DNA of 64,000 bases from Dorea phocaeensis (GTDB lineage Bacteria; Bacillota; Clostridia; Lachnospirales; Lachnospiraceae). Positions 25,874-35,324 of the stretch are shown here, piece by piece. Below the pieces are notes generated by a model. The model was given only the letters and a program-made list of their open reading frames with translations. It ran no database searches and was not told the DNA's origin. The position numbers and the translations under genes are program-made. The stretch spans positions 434,001-498,000 of the forward strand of contig NZ_OEPZ01000002.1 of NCBI RefSeq assembly GCF_900240315.1. Reading direction: 5' to 3'. Each line of letters begins with the position of its first letter. The first letter of the stretch is position 1.

Positions 25874-25946
25874 GTTACTCTCCTTTATCTATCTCTATGA
25901 ATCCTGTTTTAAGATTTTGAATCTATCATAGCACATCTGACAGACA

Positions 25947-25992
25947 GAAAAAAGAGGCAAGGACAATCCTATCAAATTCCATTGCCCTTGCC
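25947..25992 (-). terminator. Terminator of the two-component operon
   Basis: GGCAAGGACAAT (25956-25967) pairs with ATTGCCCTTGCC (25981-25992); on the minus strand a TCTTTTTT tract follows. It lies about 50 bases past the response regulator stop. Confidence 0.8.
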
Positions 25993-26045
25993 TTTTATAA
26001 CATTCACTCTCCAATATTTTCCTGCGACACTGCTTTAGGAGCTTC

Positions 26046-26735
26046 TTACACTTTAAAGCGGTAACCCACGCCCCAGATGGTCTCAATATACTGTGGATTT
26101 GAAGTATCCATTTCTACCTTTTCACGAATCTTTTTAATATGAACGGTTACCGTTGCAATATCCCCGATGGATTCCATATCCCAGATTTCCCGGAAGAGTT
26201 CCTCCTTCGTATATACATGGTTCGGATGACTTGCCAAAAATGAAAGCAGATCAAATTCTTTCGTTGTAAACGTCCTCTCTTCTCCATTGACCCACACACG
26301 CCTTGCGGTTGTATCGATCTTCAATCCGCGAATCTCAATTACCTTATTGGCCTCCATCATGCTTCCTGTTAAGCGGTCATATCTTGCAAGATGCGCCTTA
26401 ACCCGCGCCACTAATTCGCTTGGGCTGAATGGCTTGGTCATATAATCGTCTGCTCCAAGTCCCAGTCCCCGAATCTTATCAATATCATCCTTCTTCGCCG
26501 ATACCATAATAATCGGTGTATTCTTTACGTCCCGGATCTGACGGCAGATATCAAATCCATCAATTCCCGGAAGCATCAAATCCAGAATATAGAGATCATA
26601 ATCTTCGTTCAGTGCCTTTTCCAGCCCTTTTTCTCCATCATTGGCAACCTGAACCTCAAATCCGCTAAGCTCCAGATAATCTTTCTCCAGTTCTGCAATC
26701 GCTTCTTCATCTTCTACGATCAATATTTTACTCAT
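26046..26735 (-). CDS. OmpR/PhoB-type response regulator (229 aa)
   Basis: Receiver domain with phosphoacceptor Asp in DLYILDLMLPGIDGFD (about residue 52), acidic pair in VEDEEA, and conserved Lys in MVSAKKDD/TKPF. A C-terminal winged helix follows (TTKEFDLLSFLASHPN, IWGVGYRFKV). It overlaps the kinase gene by 8 bases, its cognate partner. Target genes are not shown by the sequence. Confidence 0.94.
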   Translation of the reverse strand: MSKILIVEDEEAIAELEKDYLELSGFEVQVANDGEKGLEKALNEDYDLYILDLMLPGIDGFDICRQIRDVKNTPIIMVSAKKDDIDKIRGLGLGADDYMTKPFSPSELVARVKAHLARYDRLTGSMMEANKVIEIRGLKIDTTARRVWVNGEERTFTTKEFDLLSFLASHPNHVYTKEELFREIWDMESIGDIATVTVHIKKIREKVEMDTSNPQYIETIWGVGYRFKV

Positions 26736-28224
26736 GAATTGGTACCTCCTGATATTTTCTTATAACAAAGTACATTGTCGTTCCCGTCTCTTCCCGACTC
26801 GTTGCCCAAATCTTTCCACCGTGATCCTCAATGATCTTCTTCACAATGGAAAGTCCAATTCCGCTTCCGCCCTTGGACGAATTTCTAGACGCATCCGTCC
26901 TGTAAAAACGGTCAAATATATTAGGCAGATCTTTTGCTGCAATTCCTTTTCCGTTATCTTCCAGTTCGACCTGTACAAAATCGCCTACATCTTTGACTCT
27001 CAGATTAATCTTCCCTTTTGGTTTATCCATATATTTCAGCGAATTATTCACAATATTATGAACGACTCGCTTAATCTGTTCTGCGTCCGCAATGATTTTT
27101 ACATTGTCTGCAACATAGTTGAAATATCCAAATTCTACATTCCGCGATTCCATTTCCACCGCCAGATCTTCCGCGCAGTCATCAAAGTACGCATTTACTG
27201 ACAACGTATTGAAATTATACGGGATACGATTTGTATCAATCTTCGTATAGAGCGTCAGCTCATTGATCAGCGTATTCATTTCTGTCGCCTTATTATAAAT
27301 CGTCCGAATATAACGCTCCATCTTCTCCGGTGTATCCGCCACTCCGTCCATAATGCCTTCTGCATATCCCTTAATTGTCGTCACCGGAGTTTTCAGATCG
27401 TGGGAAATATTACTGATCAGCTCTTTATTTTCTTTATCATATTTGATTTTTTCTTCCACGTTATCTTTCAGGCGCTTTCGCATATCTTCCAGATCTCGGC
27501 AAAGCTGACCTAATTCATCATCCGACGTCGGATTCAATTCAAAATCCAGATTTCCTTCTTTGATATTCTTTGCGGCCAGCTGCATCTTTCCAAGCGGCTG
27601 CATCACACCGCGATAAATCCAGAAAATCAAGAGAGCCGCGGTAAATACCAGTACCAAAATCACACAAAATACCATACTTACCAGAAATTCTTCTACTTCC
27701 GGAATCATATTACCGACATCTGATACGATATAGGCGCTACCTTCATCGCCATCTCTATAAAGAAAGTCCACCTGCTTTACCAACGCCTGAACTTCACCGC
27801 CAAGATAGACGCCATTCTTAGATGTCGATTCAGACTCTCCATACTCCGGAAGCTGCAAAATCACATGATCCGCCTCTTCCATTTCCGTTCCCACATAGAT
27901 AATCGTATCTTCTTTCCGCACCAAAAGATACGATTTCTTACCTCTTAACTTCTTGTTGAACTCTTCCAGAGATGTCGCATCCTCCATTTTTTGCGGACTC
28001 TTTCTAGCCATCTCACTTAATTCCTTGTAGGGTTTCTCCGTCACCTGTGAAATCACCGTCATAGAATTAGAAAAACTTTCCACAGTGGTCCCAGATATCT
28101 CGTAGGCCTTATCAATGGCGCTCATCTGATACCGTCCCATCACACACAGGATCGTAACGCTTAATAACACCGGAATGGTAATTACCGTAATAAAAGCTAT
28201 AATCAATCGGGTTTTCAATTTCAT
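26728..28224 (-). CDS. Membrane sensor histidine kinase (498 aa)
   Basis: Start at 28224 (MKLKTRLIIAFITVITIPV) after GAGGGCG. Two membrane spans flank an extracellular sensor region of about 150 residues. A HAMP domain (LQLAAKNIKEGNLDFELN-like region), a HisKA domain with the phosphorylated His in SNISHDLKTPVTTIKG (about residue 272) and a HATPase domain (NIVNNSLKYM, DNGKGIAAKDLP, GGSGIGLSIVKKI) follow. It pairs with the overlapping response regulator. Signal unknown. Confidence 0.93.
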   Translation of the reverse strand: MKLKTRLIIAFITVITIPVLLSVTILCVMGRYQMSAIDKAYEISGTTVESFSNSMTVISQVTEKPYKELSEMARKSPQKMEDATSLEEFNKKLRGKKSYLLVRKEDTIIYVGTEMEEADHVILQLPEYGESESTSKNGVYLGGEVQALVKQVDFLYRDGDEGSAYIVSDVGNMIPEVEEFLVSMVFCVILVLVFTAALLIFWIYRGVMQPLGKMQLAAKNIKEGNLDFELNPTSDDELGQLCRDLEDMRKRLKDNVEEKIKYDKENKELISNISHDLKTPVTTIKGYAEGIMDGVADTPEKMERYIRTIYNKATEMNTLINELTLYTKIDTNRIPYNFNTLSVNAYFDDCAEDLAVEMESRNVEFGYFNYVADNVKIIADAEQIKRVVHNIVNNSLKYMDKPKGKINLRVKDVGDFVQVELEDNGKGIAAKDLPNIFDRFYRTDASRNSSKGGSGIGLSIVKKIIEDHGGKIWATSREETGTTMYFVIRKYQEVPIHE

Positions 28225-28332
28225 AATCTTCGCCCTCGTCATTCATCATAATACATGTGTAATTATACCACGCATGTCGAAAAGGCACACGAAAACCCAT
28301 ATAAATATTTCTTAAATTTCTGTAAAAGTAAA

Positions 28333-28370
28333 TTCGGGACGGAGTTTTTTGCAAAAAACTCCGTCCCGAA
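28333..28370. repeat. 38-bp perfect palindrome (GGGACGGAG repeat family)
   Basis: TTCGGGACGGAGTTTTTT and its complement meet at a central GC. It lies between metK and the kinase gene and is followed by ACCCTGTCCC (28379-28388), a second conserved part of the repeat unit. Confidence 0.9.
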
Positions 28371-28392
28371 TGAAAATTACCCTGTCCCTTTT

Positions 28393-29580
28393 TTAAAGAT
28401 ATTTTCTTAAATTATCCACTTTATCCACTTTTTCCCATGGAAGATCCAGGTCATTTCTTCCGAAATGTCCATACGCTGCTGTCTGTTTATAAATCGGTCT
28501 TCTCAAATCCAACATCTTAATGATACCTGCCGGTCTCAAGTCAAAGTTCTCTCTTACGATGTCTACCAGCTTCTCTTCGGAAATCTTACCTGTGCCAAAG
28601 GTGTCAATCATAATAGAGGTCGGATGTGCCACGCCGATTGCATAAGACAACTGGATCTCGCATTTCTTTGCAATTCCTGCCGCAACAATATTCTTTGCAA
28701 CATAACGCGCTGCATACGCCGCAGATCGATCCACCTTCGTGCAATCCTTTCCAGAAAATGCTCCTCCGCCATGACGCGCCATTCCACCGTAGGTATCTAC
28801 GATAATCTTACGTCCTGTCAATCCGCTGTCGCCGTGAGGACCACCGATCACAAATCTTCCTGTCGGATTAATGAAAAACTTGGTCTGATCATCCACCATT
28901 CCTGCCGGAATAGTCACATCAAATACATGTTTCTTAATATCTTCGTGAATCTGCTCCTGCGTAACCTCTGGATCATGCTGGGTAGAGAGTACGACAGCAT
29001 CTAATCTTGTCGGAACCCCTTCCTCATCATACTCTACCGTTACCTGTGTCTTACCATCCGGACGAAGATATGGCAAGGTTCCATCTTTTCTGACTTCTGT
29101 CAATCTTCTTGCCAGCTTCTGTGCAAGTGCACTTGGATAAGGCATCAGCTCTGGCGTCTCATCAGTCGCATAACCGAACATCATTCCCTGATCGCCAGCT
29201 CCGATCGCTTCCAGTTCCTCATCGGACATCGTGCGCTCTTTTGCTTCCAATGCTTTATCTACTCCCATAGCAATATCGGAAGACTGTTCATCGATTGCTG
29301 TAATCACACCACAGGTATGTGCATCGAATCCATATTTTCCACGGTTATATCCAATCTCATCTACCGTATCTCTTACAATTTTCTGAATATCCACATATGC
29401 ATTCGTGGTAATCTCTCCCATAACCAACACGAGTCCTGTTGTAATTGCAGTCTCACATGCCACACGGCTCATTGGGTCTTGCTCCATAAGCGCATCCAGA
29501 ACTGCGTCCGAAATCTGATCACAGATCTTATCCGGATGACCTTCGGTTACTGATTCGGATGTAAATAATCTTTTTTCCAT
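28393..29580 (-). CDS. metK: S-adenosylmethionine synthetase (395 aa)
   Basis: Start at 29580 ([20 protein letters not shown]) after AAAGGAG. Motifs are [29 protein letters not shown], the P-loop-like [19 protein letters not shown] and the C-terminal [13 protein letters not shown]. It makes S-adenosylmethionine from methionine and ATP. A SAM-I riboswitch in the leader provides feedback control. Confidence 0.97.
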   Translation of the reverse strand: MEKRLFTSESVTEGHPDKICDQISDAVLDALMEQDPMSRVACETAITTGLVLVMGEITTNAYVDIQKIVRDTVDEIGYNRGKYGFDAHTCGVITAIDEQSSDIAMGVDKALEAKERTMSDEELEAIGAGDQGMMFGYATDETPELMPYPSALAQKLARRLTEVRKDGTLPYLRPDGKTQVTVEYDEEGVPTRLDAVVLSTQHDPEVTQEQIHEDIKKHVFDVTIPAGMVDDQTKFFINPTGRFVIGGPHGDSGLTGRKIIVDTYGGMARHGGGAFSGKDCTKVDRSAAYAARYVAKNIVAAGIAKKCEIQLSYAIGVAHPTSIMIDTFGTGKISEEKLVDIVRENFDLRPAGIIKMLDLRRPIYKQTAAYGHFGRNDLDLPWEKVDKVDNLRKYL

Positions 29581-29649
29581 CTTTCGTTCTCCTTTCACAC
29601 CAGTTTGGGTGTCTTTTTGTGCTTTCTCTTTGGACAGATCCTTGCAGCG

Positions 29650-29797
29650 AAAAAAACAGTCCGCTTAAGCGGACTGCTTTATATTCTCTATAAATCAATC
29701 CTCTTATTGTTCGATTACTCGCTCAGGTTGGCACCTTCCACAACATGGGGTTGCCGCAGTTTCTCAGATCCTTTGTATCTCCACTGCTCTGAATAAG
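29650..29797 (-). ncRNA. SAM-I (S-box) riboswitch with terminator, controls metK
   Basis: On the minus strand the aptamer starts with CTTATTCAGAGCAGTGGAG at 29797 and contains the conserved AACTGCGGCAACC, AGGTGCCAACCTGAGC and a closing AATAAG at 29703. It is followed by the terminator CAGTCCGC-TTAA-GCGGACTG (29657-29676) with seven T. SAM binding should favour termination before metK. Confidence 0.95.
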
Positions 29798-29942
29798 AGA
29801 AAGTCTTATTTATGATTCGTCTCCCGTACATCTTGTATATGTACGCCTAAGACTCTACACGCTTTTATTCGTATTGTCAATACCTATTTCCCTAATCAAT
29901 CGGAAAATCTAACTAACCTTCCGCAACCAACCGGAAAGTCTA

Positions 29943-31235
29943 CTAACTAACCTTCAGTTTGAACTTCTGAATATCCCGTTCTGTCTCAACCTTTTCGATC
30001 ACGCCGCCAAGACCGCGAAGCTTCTCTTCAAACCGCTCATATCCTCTCTGAATATACACGATGTCATCTACGATTGTAATTCCATCCGTTGCAAGTCCGG
30101 CAATGCAAAGCGCTGCTCCCGCACGCAGATCCGGCGCGCTCACTCTTGCTCCTGAGAACTTCTCCACGCCTTCAATGGTAGCAGAATTGCTCTCAACCTT
30201 CACATTTGCTCCCATCCGAGCAAGCTCATCCAGATATTTGAAACGATTTTCAAAAATACTCTCGGTAATCGTGCTGGTTCCCTTACAAAGTGCCAGCGTC
30301 ACACCAATCTGAGGCTGCATATCCGTTGGGAAGCCAGGATATGGCAATGTCTTTACATGGGTACTGGTCAGATCCCCTTTAGAAACCACGCGTACTGCGT
30401 CGTCAAATTCTTCTACTTCACAGCCAATCTCTACCAATTTGGCAATCGTTGCTTCCAAATGCTTTGGAATCACATTTAATACGGTTACGTCACCCTTCGT
30501 TGCCGCAGCCGCAAACATAAATGTTCCCGCCTCGATCTGGTCCGGAATCACAGAATACTCCGTTCCATGAAGGCGCTGTACTCCACGGATCTTAATTACG
30601 TCCGTTCCTGCTCCTCTGATGTTGGCTCCCATACTGTTCAGGAAGTTTGCCACGTCAACAACATGAGGCTCTTTCGCAACGTTCTCCAGAATTGTAATCC
30701 CTTCTGCCATCGTTGCAGCCATCATCACATTGATCGTTGCTCCAACACTTACCACGTCAAAGTAGATATGCTTTCCAGTCAGGCGCTCTGCCTCTGCCAT
30801 AATCTTTCCATGCTCAATATCCACTTCCGCGCCGAGCGCCCGAAATCCCTTCAAATGCTGGTCAATCGGTCTGCTTCCAATATTGCATCCTCCCGGAAGC
30901 GCTACCTCTGCACGTTTATATTTTCCAAGAAGCGCTCCCAAAAGATAATAGGACGCCCGAATTTTCTTTATATAATCATACTCGATGTCAACATCAGTAA
31001 TGCTTTTTCCATTAATTTTGACAGTATGTCTGTCAACCCGATAGACGTTTGCTCCGATTCCGGCAATGGCATCCAAAAGCACATTGATATCATTTACATC
31101 CGGAAGATTGTCAATGGTTACTGTCTCATCTGTCATAATTGCTGCTGCAAGAATTGCAAGTGCCGCATTCTTTGCACCGCCGATCTCCACTTCTCCTACC
31201 AGCGGATGACCGCCTTTTATAATATATTGTTCCAT
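29943..31235 (-). CDS. murA: UDP-N-acetylglucosamine 1-carboxyvinyltransferase (430 aa)
   Basis: Start at 31235 (MEQYIIKGGHPLVGEVEIGG) after GAGGTG. Motifs: GAKNAALAILAA; the catalytic cysteine in LPGGCNIGSRPIDQH, so it keeps the fosfomycin target Cys; and the C-terminal DLRAGAALCIAGLA. First committed step of peptidoglycan precursor synthesis. It has its own promoter. Lachnospiraceae often have two MurA copies; this one cannot be ranked. Confidence 0.95.
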   Translation of the reverse strand: MEQYIIKGGHPLVGEVEIGGAKNAALAILAAAIMTDETVTIDNLPDVNDINVLLDAIAGIGANVYRVDRHTVKINGKSITDVDIEYDYIKKIRASYYLLGALLGKYKRAEVALPGGCNIGSRPIDQHLKGFRALGAEVDIEHGKIMAEAERLTGKHIYFDVVSVGATINVMMAATMAEGITILENVAKEPHVVDVANFLNSMGANIRGAGTDVIKIRGVQRLHGTEYSVIPDQIEAGTFMFAAAATKGDVTVLNVIPKHLEATIAKLVEIGCEVEEFDDAVRVVSKGDLTSTHVKTLPYPGFPTDMQPQIGVTLALCKGTSTITESIFENRFKYLDELARMGANVKVESNSATIEGVEKFSGARVSAPDLRAGAALCIAGLATDGITIVDDIVYIQRGYERFEEKLRGLGGVIEKVETERDIQKFKLKVS

Positions 31236-31280
31236 ATTGCACCTCAATATTTGCTCTAATTTCCAATCATATTCTAGATT

Positions 31281-31308
31281 ATTATATCATAGAATCCATA
31301 TTTGTAAA
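31281..31308 (-). promoter_or_regulatory. Promoter of murA
   Basis: On the minus strand TTTACA (31308-31303) and TATAAT (31286-31281) with a 16-base spacer, about 45 bases before the murA start. Confidence 0.7.
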
Positions 31309-31374
31309 ATATTTTTTACATTTATGTAACTAATCCGTAATATTTTACCAGTTCCAATACCAATCCAATATTCT

Positions 31375-31872
31375 TTATGTATGCAATACGTCCAGCACTT
31401 TCTGAATCGTATCTTCCAATCGCAAGCCATCTTCACAGATCGTAATATCTGCATATTTTTCAAACAACTGCACTCTCTCATCGTACAGATCTTTCAAGGT
31501 CTGTCCGTCTCTAAGCACAACTCCCCGGTTCTTCGCGTTTTGTATTCTTCTATTTATTGTATCATAAGATGCCTGAAGATATACAATCGTTCCGATTTCT
31601 TTGTAATGTCTCATTGCATTCTCACAATATACCACACTGCCTCCGGGCGAAATTACTGCATGATGCACGTCAAGTTCTGCATTCACCCGATCCTCTACTT
31701 CGAGAAATCCTTCAATTCCCCGCTCGGCGATAATATCTTTCAACAGCATTTTTTCTTCTTCCTGAATCAGAATATCGGTATCGACAAAATGATACCCCAG
31801 CCGTTTTGCAACGATTACTCCCACTGTACTTTTACCAACTGCCGGCATTCCGATAAATACAATATTATCCAT
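31375..31872 (-). CDS. aroK: Shikimate kinase (165 aa)
   Basis: P-loop GMPAVGKST (residues 8-16), shikimate-binding FVDTD, the GG motif ISPGGSVVY and a lid region with RNRGVVLR-like residues. Phosphorylates shikimate in chorismate synthesis. It is transcribed toward murA. Some residues differ from the best-known forms (RGIEGFLEVEDRV rather than GE.FR), but the family is clear. Confidence 0.85.
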   Translation of the reverse strand: MDNIVFIGMPAVGKSTVGVIVAKRLGYHFVDTDILIQEEEKMLLKDIIAERGIEGFLEVEDRVNAELDVHHAVISPGGSVVYCENAMRHYKEIGTIVYLQASYDTINRRIQNAKNRGVVLRDGQTLKDLYDERVQLFEKYADITICEDGLRLEDTIQKVLDVLHT

Positions 31873-32029
31873 ATAGATGCCTCCCCTTTTGTAAAATTAC
31901 AGCCCAGCCAGCCTGATATTCCCCGCTGAACCGTCTATATATTCTATCATATGCCGCAAGACACCGCAAGGAAACATTTACAATTAAATAGCGGTAATCG
32001 TTGTTCATAATCACGAAAAAGGCAACGAA

Positions 32030-32063
32030 AAAAATAATCGCTCACAAAACAGCGATTATTTTT
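32030..32063 (-). terminator. Terminator, symmetric
   Basis: AAAAATAATCGCT (32030-32042) pairs with AGCGATTATTTTT (32051-32063). A and T tracts make it active on both strands. It lies 12 bases past the stop of the hypothetical gene at 32075. Confidence 0.85.
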
Positions 32064-32074
32064 CCCTTCTTTTG

Positions 32075-32443
32075 TCAGAAATATTTCTTTCTTCGTGCGC
32101 GTTCTTCCTGCCTTCTCCTGCACAATTCCTGATAGGTCATTACCTGAATCAGATCTTCAAGCTGTTCCTCCTCCCAGATTTCATCCAGTTCTTCCTCTTC
32201 CTGCACCCGCTTCCCAATCCGCCTGCACAAAAGACGAAGCTGCAGAAGATCCGGGCATTCATCATACATCATACTCGCCGTATATTCCAGGCGGTCACAC
32301 TCCTCTTCCACGTATGGAAGCAGACGCTTTGCAGTCTTAGGATACAAGCTCTTCATATACTCATAATCCCTGCGGTTCTTTTTCTCATCGTCATACATAA
32401 GCGGCATAGGATACACCATATAATAAGGCAACCGTTCTTCCAT
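32075..32443 (-). CDS. Hypothetical acidic protein of Lachnospiraceae (122 aa)
   Basis: Begins MEERLPYYMVYPMPLMYDD, then a helical part with RLLPYVEEECDRLEY, EEEELDEIWEEEQLEDLIQV and a very basic end RRRQEERARRKKYF. No signal peptide, membrane span or catalytic motif. Family known to me only as small conserved Lachnospiraceae protein. It ends at a strong terminator and starts about 48 bases from the ogt stop; the two may be cotranscribed. Confidence 0.65.
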   Translation of the reverse strand: MEERLPYYMVYPMPLMYDDEKKNRRDYEYMKSLYPKTAKRLLPYVEEECDRLEYTASMMYDECPDLLQLRLLCRRIGKRVQEEEELDEIWEEEQLEDLIQVMTYQELCRRRQEERARRKKYF

Positions 32444-32491
32444 TTATAGCCACACTCCCGACAATACTGCTCAATGTTAGTATATGCATCT

Positions 32492-33016
32492 CTATCCTCT
32501 TCGGTCACTTTGCACTGCTTCGCTTAATACGCCTTCTAACTCCAACAGCTTCCGTTTTCTTTCAACGCCTCCGACATAACCGGTCAAGCTTCCCCCAGCT
32601 CCCAAGACTCTGTGACACGGAACAATCACAGGGATCGGATTATGCCCAACTGCACCGCCTACCGCCTGCGCCGACATGCTGACAATCCCTCGTCTTTTCG
32701 CGAGCTTTGCCGCTATTTCTCCATATGTCCTCGTTTCTCCATAAGGAATTTCGCAAAGGAGCTCCCACACTTCCTGCTGAAAACTTGTTCCAATCAGATG
32801 AATTGGAATTTGAAACTTCGGCTCCTGACCGGAAAAATAAAGATCCAGCCAGCATTTCACATCTTTAAAAAGAGGAAGCTTACACTCCTCATATTCGCTG
32901 CCTAAACCACGGGCAAAATACTTCTGCCCCTCAAACCATGCGCCAGTCAGCCCTTTATCATCTGCTGCCAGCAGCATCTTGCCAAGGGGTGATATATAAT
33001 TGCTAACGTACTCCAT
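32492..33016 (-). CDS. ogt: Methylated-DNA-protein-cysteine methyltransferase (174 aa)
   Basis: Start at 33016 (MEYVSNYISPLGKMLLA) after AAGGGCGAAG; a start at 33037 has no ribosome site. The catalytic PCHRV motif lies in VIVPCHRVLGAGGSLTGY. The recognition helix (IPYGETRTYGEIAAKLAKR) and the Ser/Gly loop (SAQAVGGAVGHNPIPV) are present. It repairs O6-alkylguanine by suicidal transfer of the alkyl group to Cys. Confidence 0.94.
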   Translation of the reverse strand: MEYVSNYISPLGKMLLAADDKGLTGAWFEGQKYFARGLGSEYEECKLPLFKDVKCWLDLYFSGQEPKFQIPIHLIGTSFQQEVWELLCEIPYGETRTYGEIAAKLAKRRGIVSMSAQAVGGAVGHNPIPVIVPCHRVLGAGGSLTGYVGGVERKRKLLELEGVLSEAVQSDRRG

Positions 33017-33048
33017 AGTCTTCGCCCTTTCATCCATTCATTTTAACA

Positions 33049-33079
33049 AGAGCCTTGCACCATTTAGGCGCAAAGCTCT
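33049..33079 (-). terminator. Terminator of the V-ATPase operon
   Basis: AGAGCCTTGCACC (33049-33061) pairs with GGCGCAAAGCTCT (33067-33079) with two mismatched positions. On the minus strand it is followed by TGTTAAAAT. It is 36 bases past the subunit D stop. Confidence 0.6.
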
Positions 33080-33114
33080 CCCTTTATCTTTTCTCTTCTT
33101 TTTCTATTCGCTTA

Positions 33115-33774
33115 TCAGGCTCTTTCGCTATAATGATGCGCTTCTTCCAACATCATATCTTTTACCTTCATCAGTCGAATCTGAGAACTTCTTTCGTTCT
33201 CATCCAGCTTCATGGTAATATATTTGATCGTTTCCTGAGCCTCCGGAATCGTCACATGTTCCAACGCATTCACACGGCGTCTGGTCTTTTCAATTTCCGC
33301 CGCCATCAGCTGACATGCTTTTTCCGTCTCTGCAAGCTTCAACATATCCGGCAAAATATCTGCCAAAGACTTCACTGCACCATCCAAATCACTTGATGTA
33401 AATGCAAATCCATAGGAATAGATATCATTTGCGTCTGCAGTTCTTGTCTTTGTCTCAAAGACTGGAATATCAACACTCATAACATTTTTTTGTCCCACAG
33501 AAAGACTGACCTCCTGCTTCGGCGCCATCAATGCCGTATTCAATGTCGCTTCATCCATACCAGCTTTTGCAATGACAAAATTCTTGTTTGCAGAAAGGAT
33601 TCCGGCCTCTACTTTTTTGCGAAGTGCCATATTCTCCTTCACCAGATCCAAAAACTGACGCATCAACTCATCTCGCTTATCCTTCAGGAGTTTATGTCCC
33701 CTTCTGGCGGTGACGAGTTTTTTCTTGGTTCTAGTCAATTCCATTCTGGTAGGAGTAATCTGCTTTTTAGCCAT
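33115..33774 (-). CDS. ntpD: V-type ATP synthase subunit D (219 aa)
   Basis: Central-stalk subunit of antiparallel coiled-coil form. It begins with TPTRMELTRTKKKLVTARRG, typical of subunit D, and ends with a long helix (LMAAEIEKTRRRVNALEHVT, IPEAQETIKYITMKLDENER). It turns inside the A3B3 head and couples it to the membrane ring. It is last in the operon, 174 bases after subunit B with a structured gap between. Confidence 0.95.
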   Translation of the reverse strand: MAKKQITPTRMELTRTKKKLVTARRGHKLLKDKRDELMRQFLDLVKENMALRKKVEAGILSANKNFVIAKAGMDEATLNTALMAPKQEVSLSVGQKNVMSVDIPVFETKTRTADANDIYSYGFAFTSSDLDGAVKSLADILPDMLKLAETEKACQLMAAEIEKTRRRVNALEHVTIPEAQETIKYITMKLDENERSSQIRLMKVKDMMLEEAHHYSERA

Positions 33775-33785
33775 CTTTACCCTCC

Positions 33786-33936
33786 TTCTTCGAGCTTGGA
33801 GCTTACGCCCCTATGCAATTCTTACGCCATGCTCAGCTCGAAGCCGCTTCGCGTCTTCTCGCTGCGGGCGATCGCCCTATGCAACTGTACAGAAACATCC
33901 ATTTACATGCAAGCATGCAACGGCTGTTTCTGTACA
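33786..33936. repeat. Intergenic cluster of inverted repeats between V-ATPase subunits B and D
   Basis: Three separate dyads: TTCGAGCT (33789-33796) with AGCTCGAA (33835-33842); the palindrome GGGCGATCGCCC (33866-33877); and TGTACAGAAACA (33886-33897) with TGTTTCTGTACA (33925-33936). CCCCTATGCAA and CCCTATGCAA recur at 33818 and 33875. Other gaps in the operon are short and plain. Confidence 0.75.
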
Positions 33937-33948
33937 TCTGCGCATGGC

Positions 33949-35322
33949 TTATTGCTTTCCATAATATTGATCTAAGAATTTATCGTCGATACGTTTCAGC
34001 TCTGCTCTAGGAAGCATTGACAGGAGTCTCCAGCCAATTTCTAGTGTCTCTTCAATAGAACGGTCTGTGTTGTATCCCTGGGATACATATTCCTTCTCGA
34101 ATGCTTCTGCAAACTCAGCGTATTTCAAATCAATTTCGGTTAACGCCGCCTCGCCGAGGATGGTCATTAATTCTTTGGCGTCCTTACCACGGGAGTAAGC
34201 TGCAAACAGCTGGTTCATGGTATTGGAATGGTCAGCTCTGGTCTTTCCTTCGCCGATTCCCTTATCTTTTAGACGTGACAAGGATGGCAGTACATCGATC
34301 GGCGGCTGTAAACCTTTCCGGTATAACTCACGGCTTAAGATTACCTGTCCCTCTGTAATGTATCCTGTAAGGTCCGGGATTGGATGAGTCTTATCATCTT
34401 CCGGCATGGTCAGAATTGGAATCATGGTAATACTTCCGTTCTTTCCTTTCTGGCGTCCGGCTCTCTCATACATGGTTGCAAGGTCTGTATACATATATCC
34501 TGGATATCCACGACGTCCAGGCACTTCTTTTTTCGCCGCTGAAATCTCACGGAGCGCATCTGCATAGTTGGTAATATCCGTCAGAATAACCAATACGTGC
34601 ATATCTTTTTCAAACGCCAGATATTCTGCTGCGGTCAGCGCCATACGAGGTGTGGAAATACGCTCTACAGCCGGATCATTTGCCAGGTTGATAAAGAGAA
34701 CGGTTCGATCAATTGCTCCGGTCTCTTTAAAGGATTCAATAAAGTAGTTGGACTCTTCAAACGTAATACCCATGGCCGCAAATACAACCGCGAATTTCTC
34801 ATCTGTTCCACGCACCTTTGCCTGCCTTGCGATCTGCGCAGCAAGCTGTGAATGCGGCAGACCAGAACAAGAGAAAATCGGCAATTTTTGTCCACGTACC
34901 AGTGTATTCAGTCCATCAATCGCAGATACACCTGTCTGGATAAACTCCTCTGGATATACACGTGCCGCCGGATTCATAGGAAGTCCGTTGATATCTCTTC
35001 TTTCCTCTGGTAAGATCTCCGGACCATCGTCAATCGGACGTCCCAATCCGTCAAAGACACGCCCCAGCATATCGCCGGATACGCCAAGCTCCATGGTTCT
35101 TCCAAGAAAACGCACCTTACTGTTACTTAAGTTGATACCAGCCGCATTTTCATAAAGCTGTACTACGACACTGTCGCCATCCACTTCCAGCACCTTACAG
35201 CGGCGTTTTTCGCCGCTTGCAAGTTCAATCTCTCCCAGTTCGTCAAAGGTAACGCCTTCGACACCTTTTACCATCATCAGCGGTCCGGCAACTTCCTGTA
35301 TAGTTCTATATTCTTTTGGCAT
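33949..35322 (-). CDS. ntpB: V-type ATP synthase subunit B (457 aa)
   Basis: Non-catalytic nucleotide-binding head subunit. Features are [49 protein letters not shown] in place of a P-loop, and [20 protein letters not shown] (all subunit B landmarks). It lies two bases downstream of subunit A. Confidence 0.96.
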   Translation of the reverse strand: MPKEYRTIQEVAGPLMMVKGVEGVTFDELGEIELASGEKRRCKVLEVDGDSVVVQLYENAAGINLSNSKVRFLGRTMELGVSGDMLGRVFDGLGRPIDDGPEILPEERRDINGLPMNPAARVYPEEFIQTGVSAIDGLNTLVRGQKLPIFSCSGLPHSQLAAQIARQAKVRGTDEKFAVVFAAMGITFEESNYFIESFKETGAIDRTVLFINLANDPAVERISTPRMALTAAEYLAFEKDMHVLVILTDITNYADALREISAAKKEVPGRRGYPGYMYTDLATMYERAGRQKGKNGSITMIPILTMPEDDKTHPIPDLTGYITEGQVILSRELYRKGLQPPIDVLPSLSRLKDKGIGEGKTRADHSNTMNQLFAAYSRGKDAKELMTILGEAALTEIDLKYAEFAEAFEKEYVSQGYNTDRSIEETLEIGWRLLSMLPRAELKRIDDKFLDQYYGKQ

Positions 35323-35324
35323 GA

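Noticed and set aside
30567-31259. 230-codon plus-strand frame
   Set aside because: Lies antisense to murA, which has full family motifs and a promoter.
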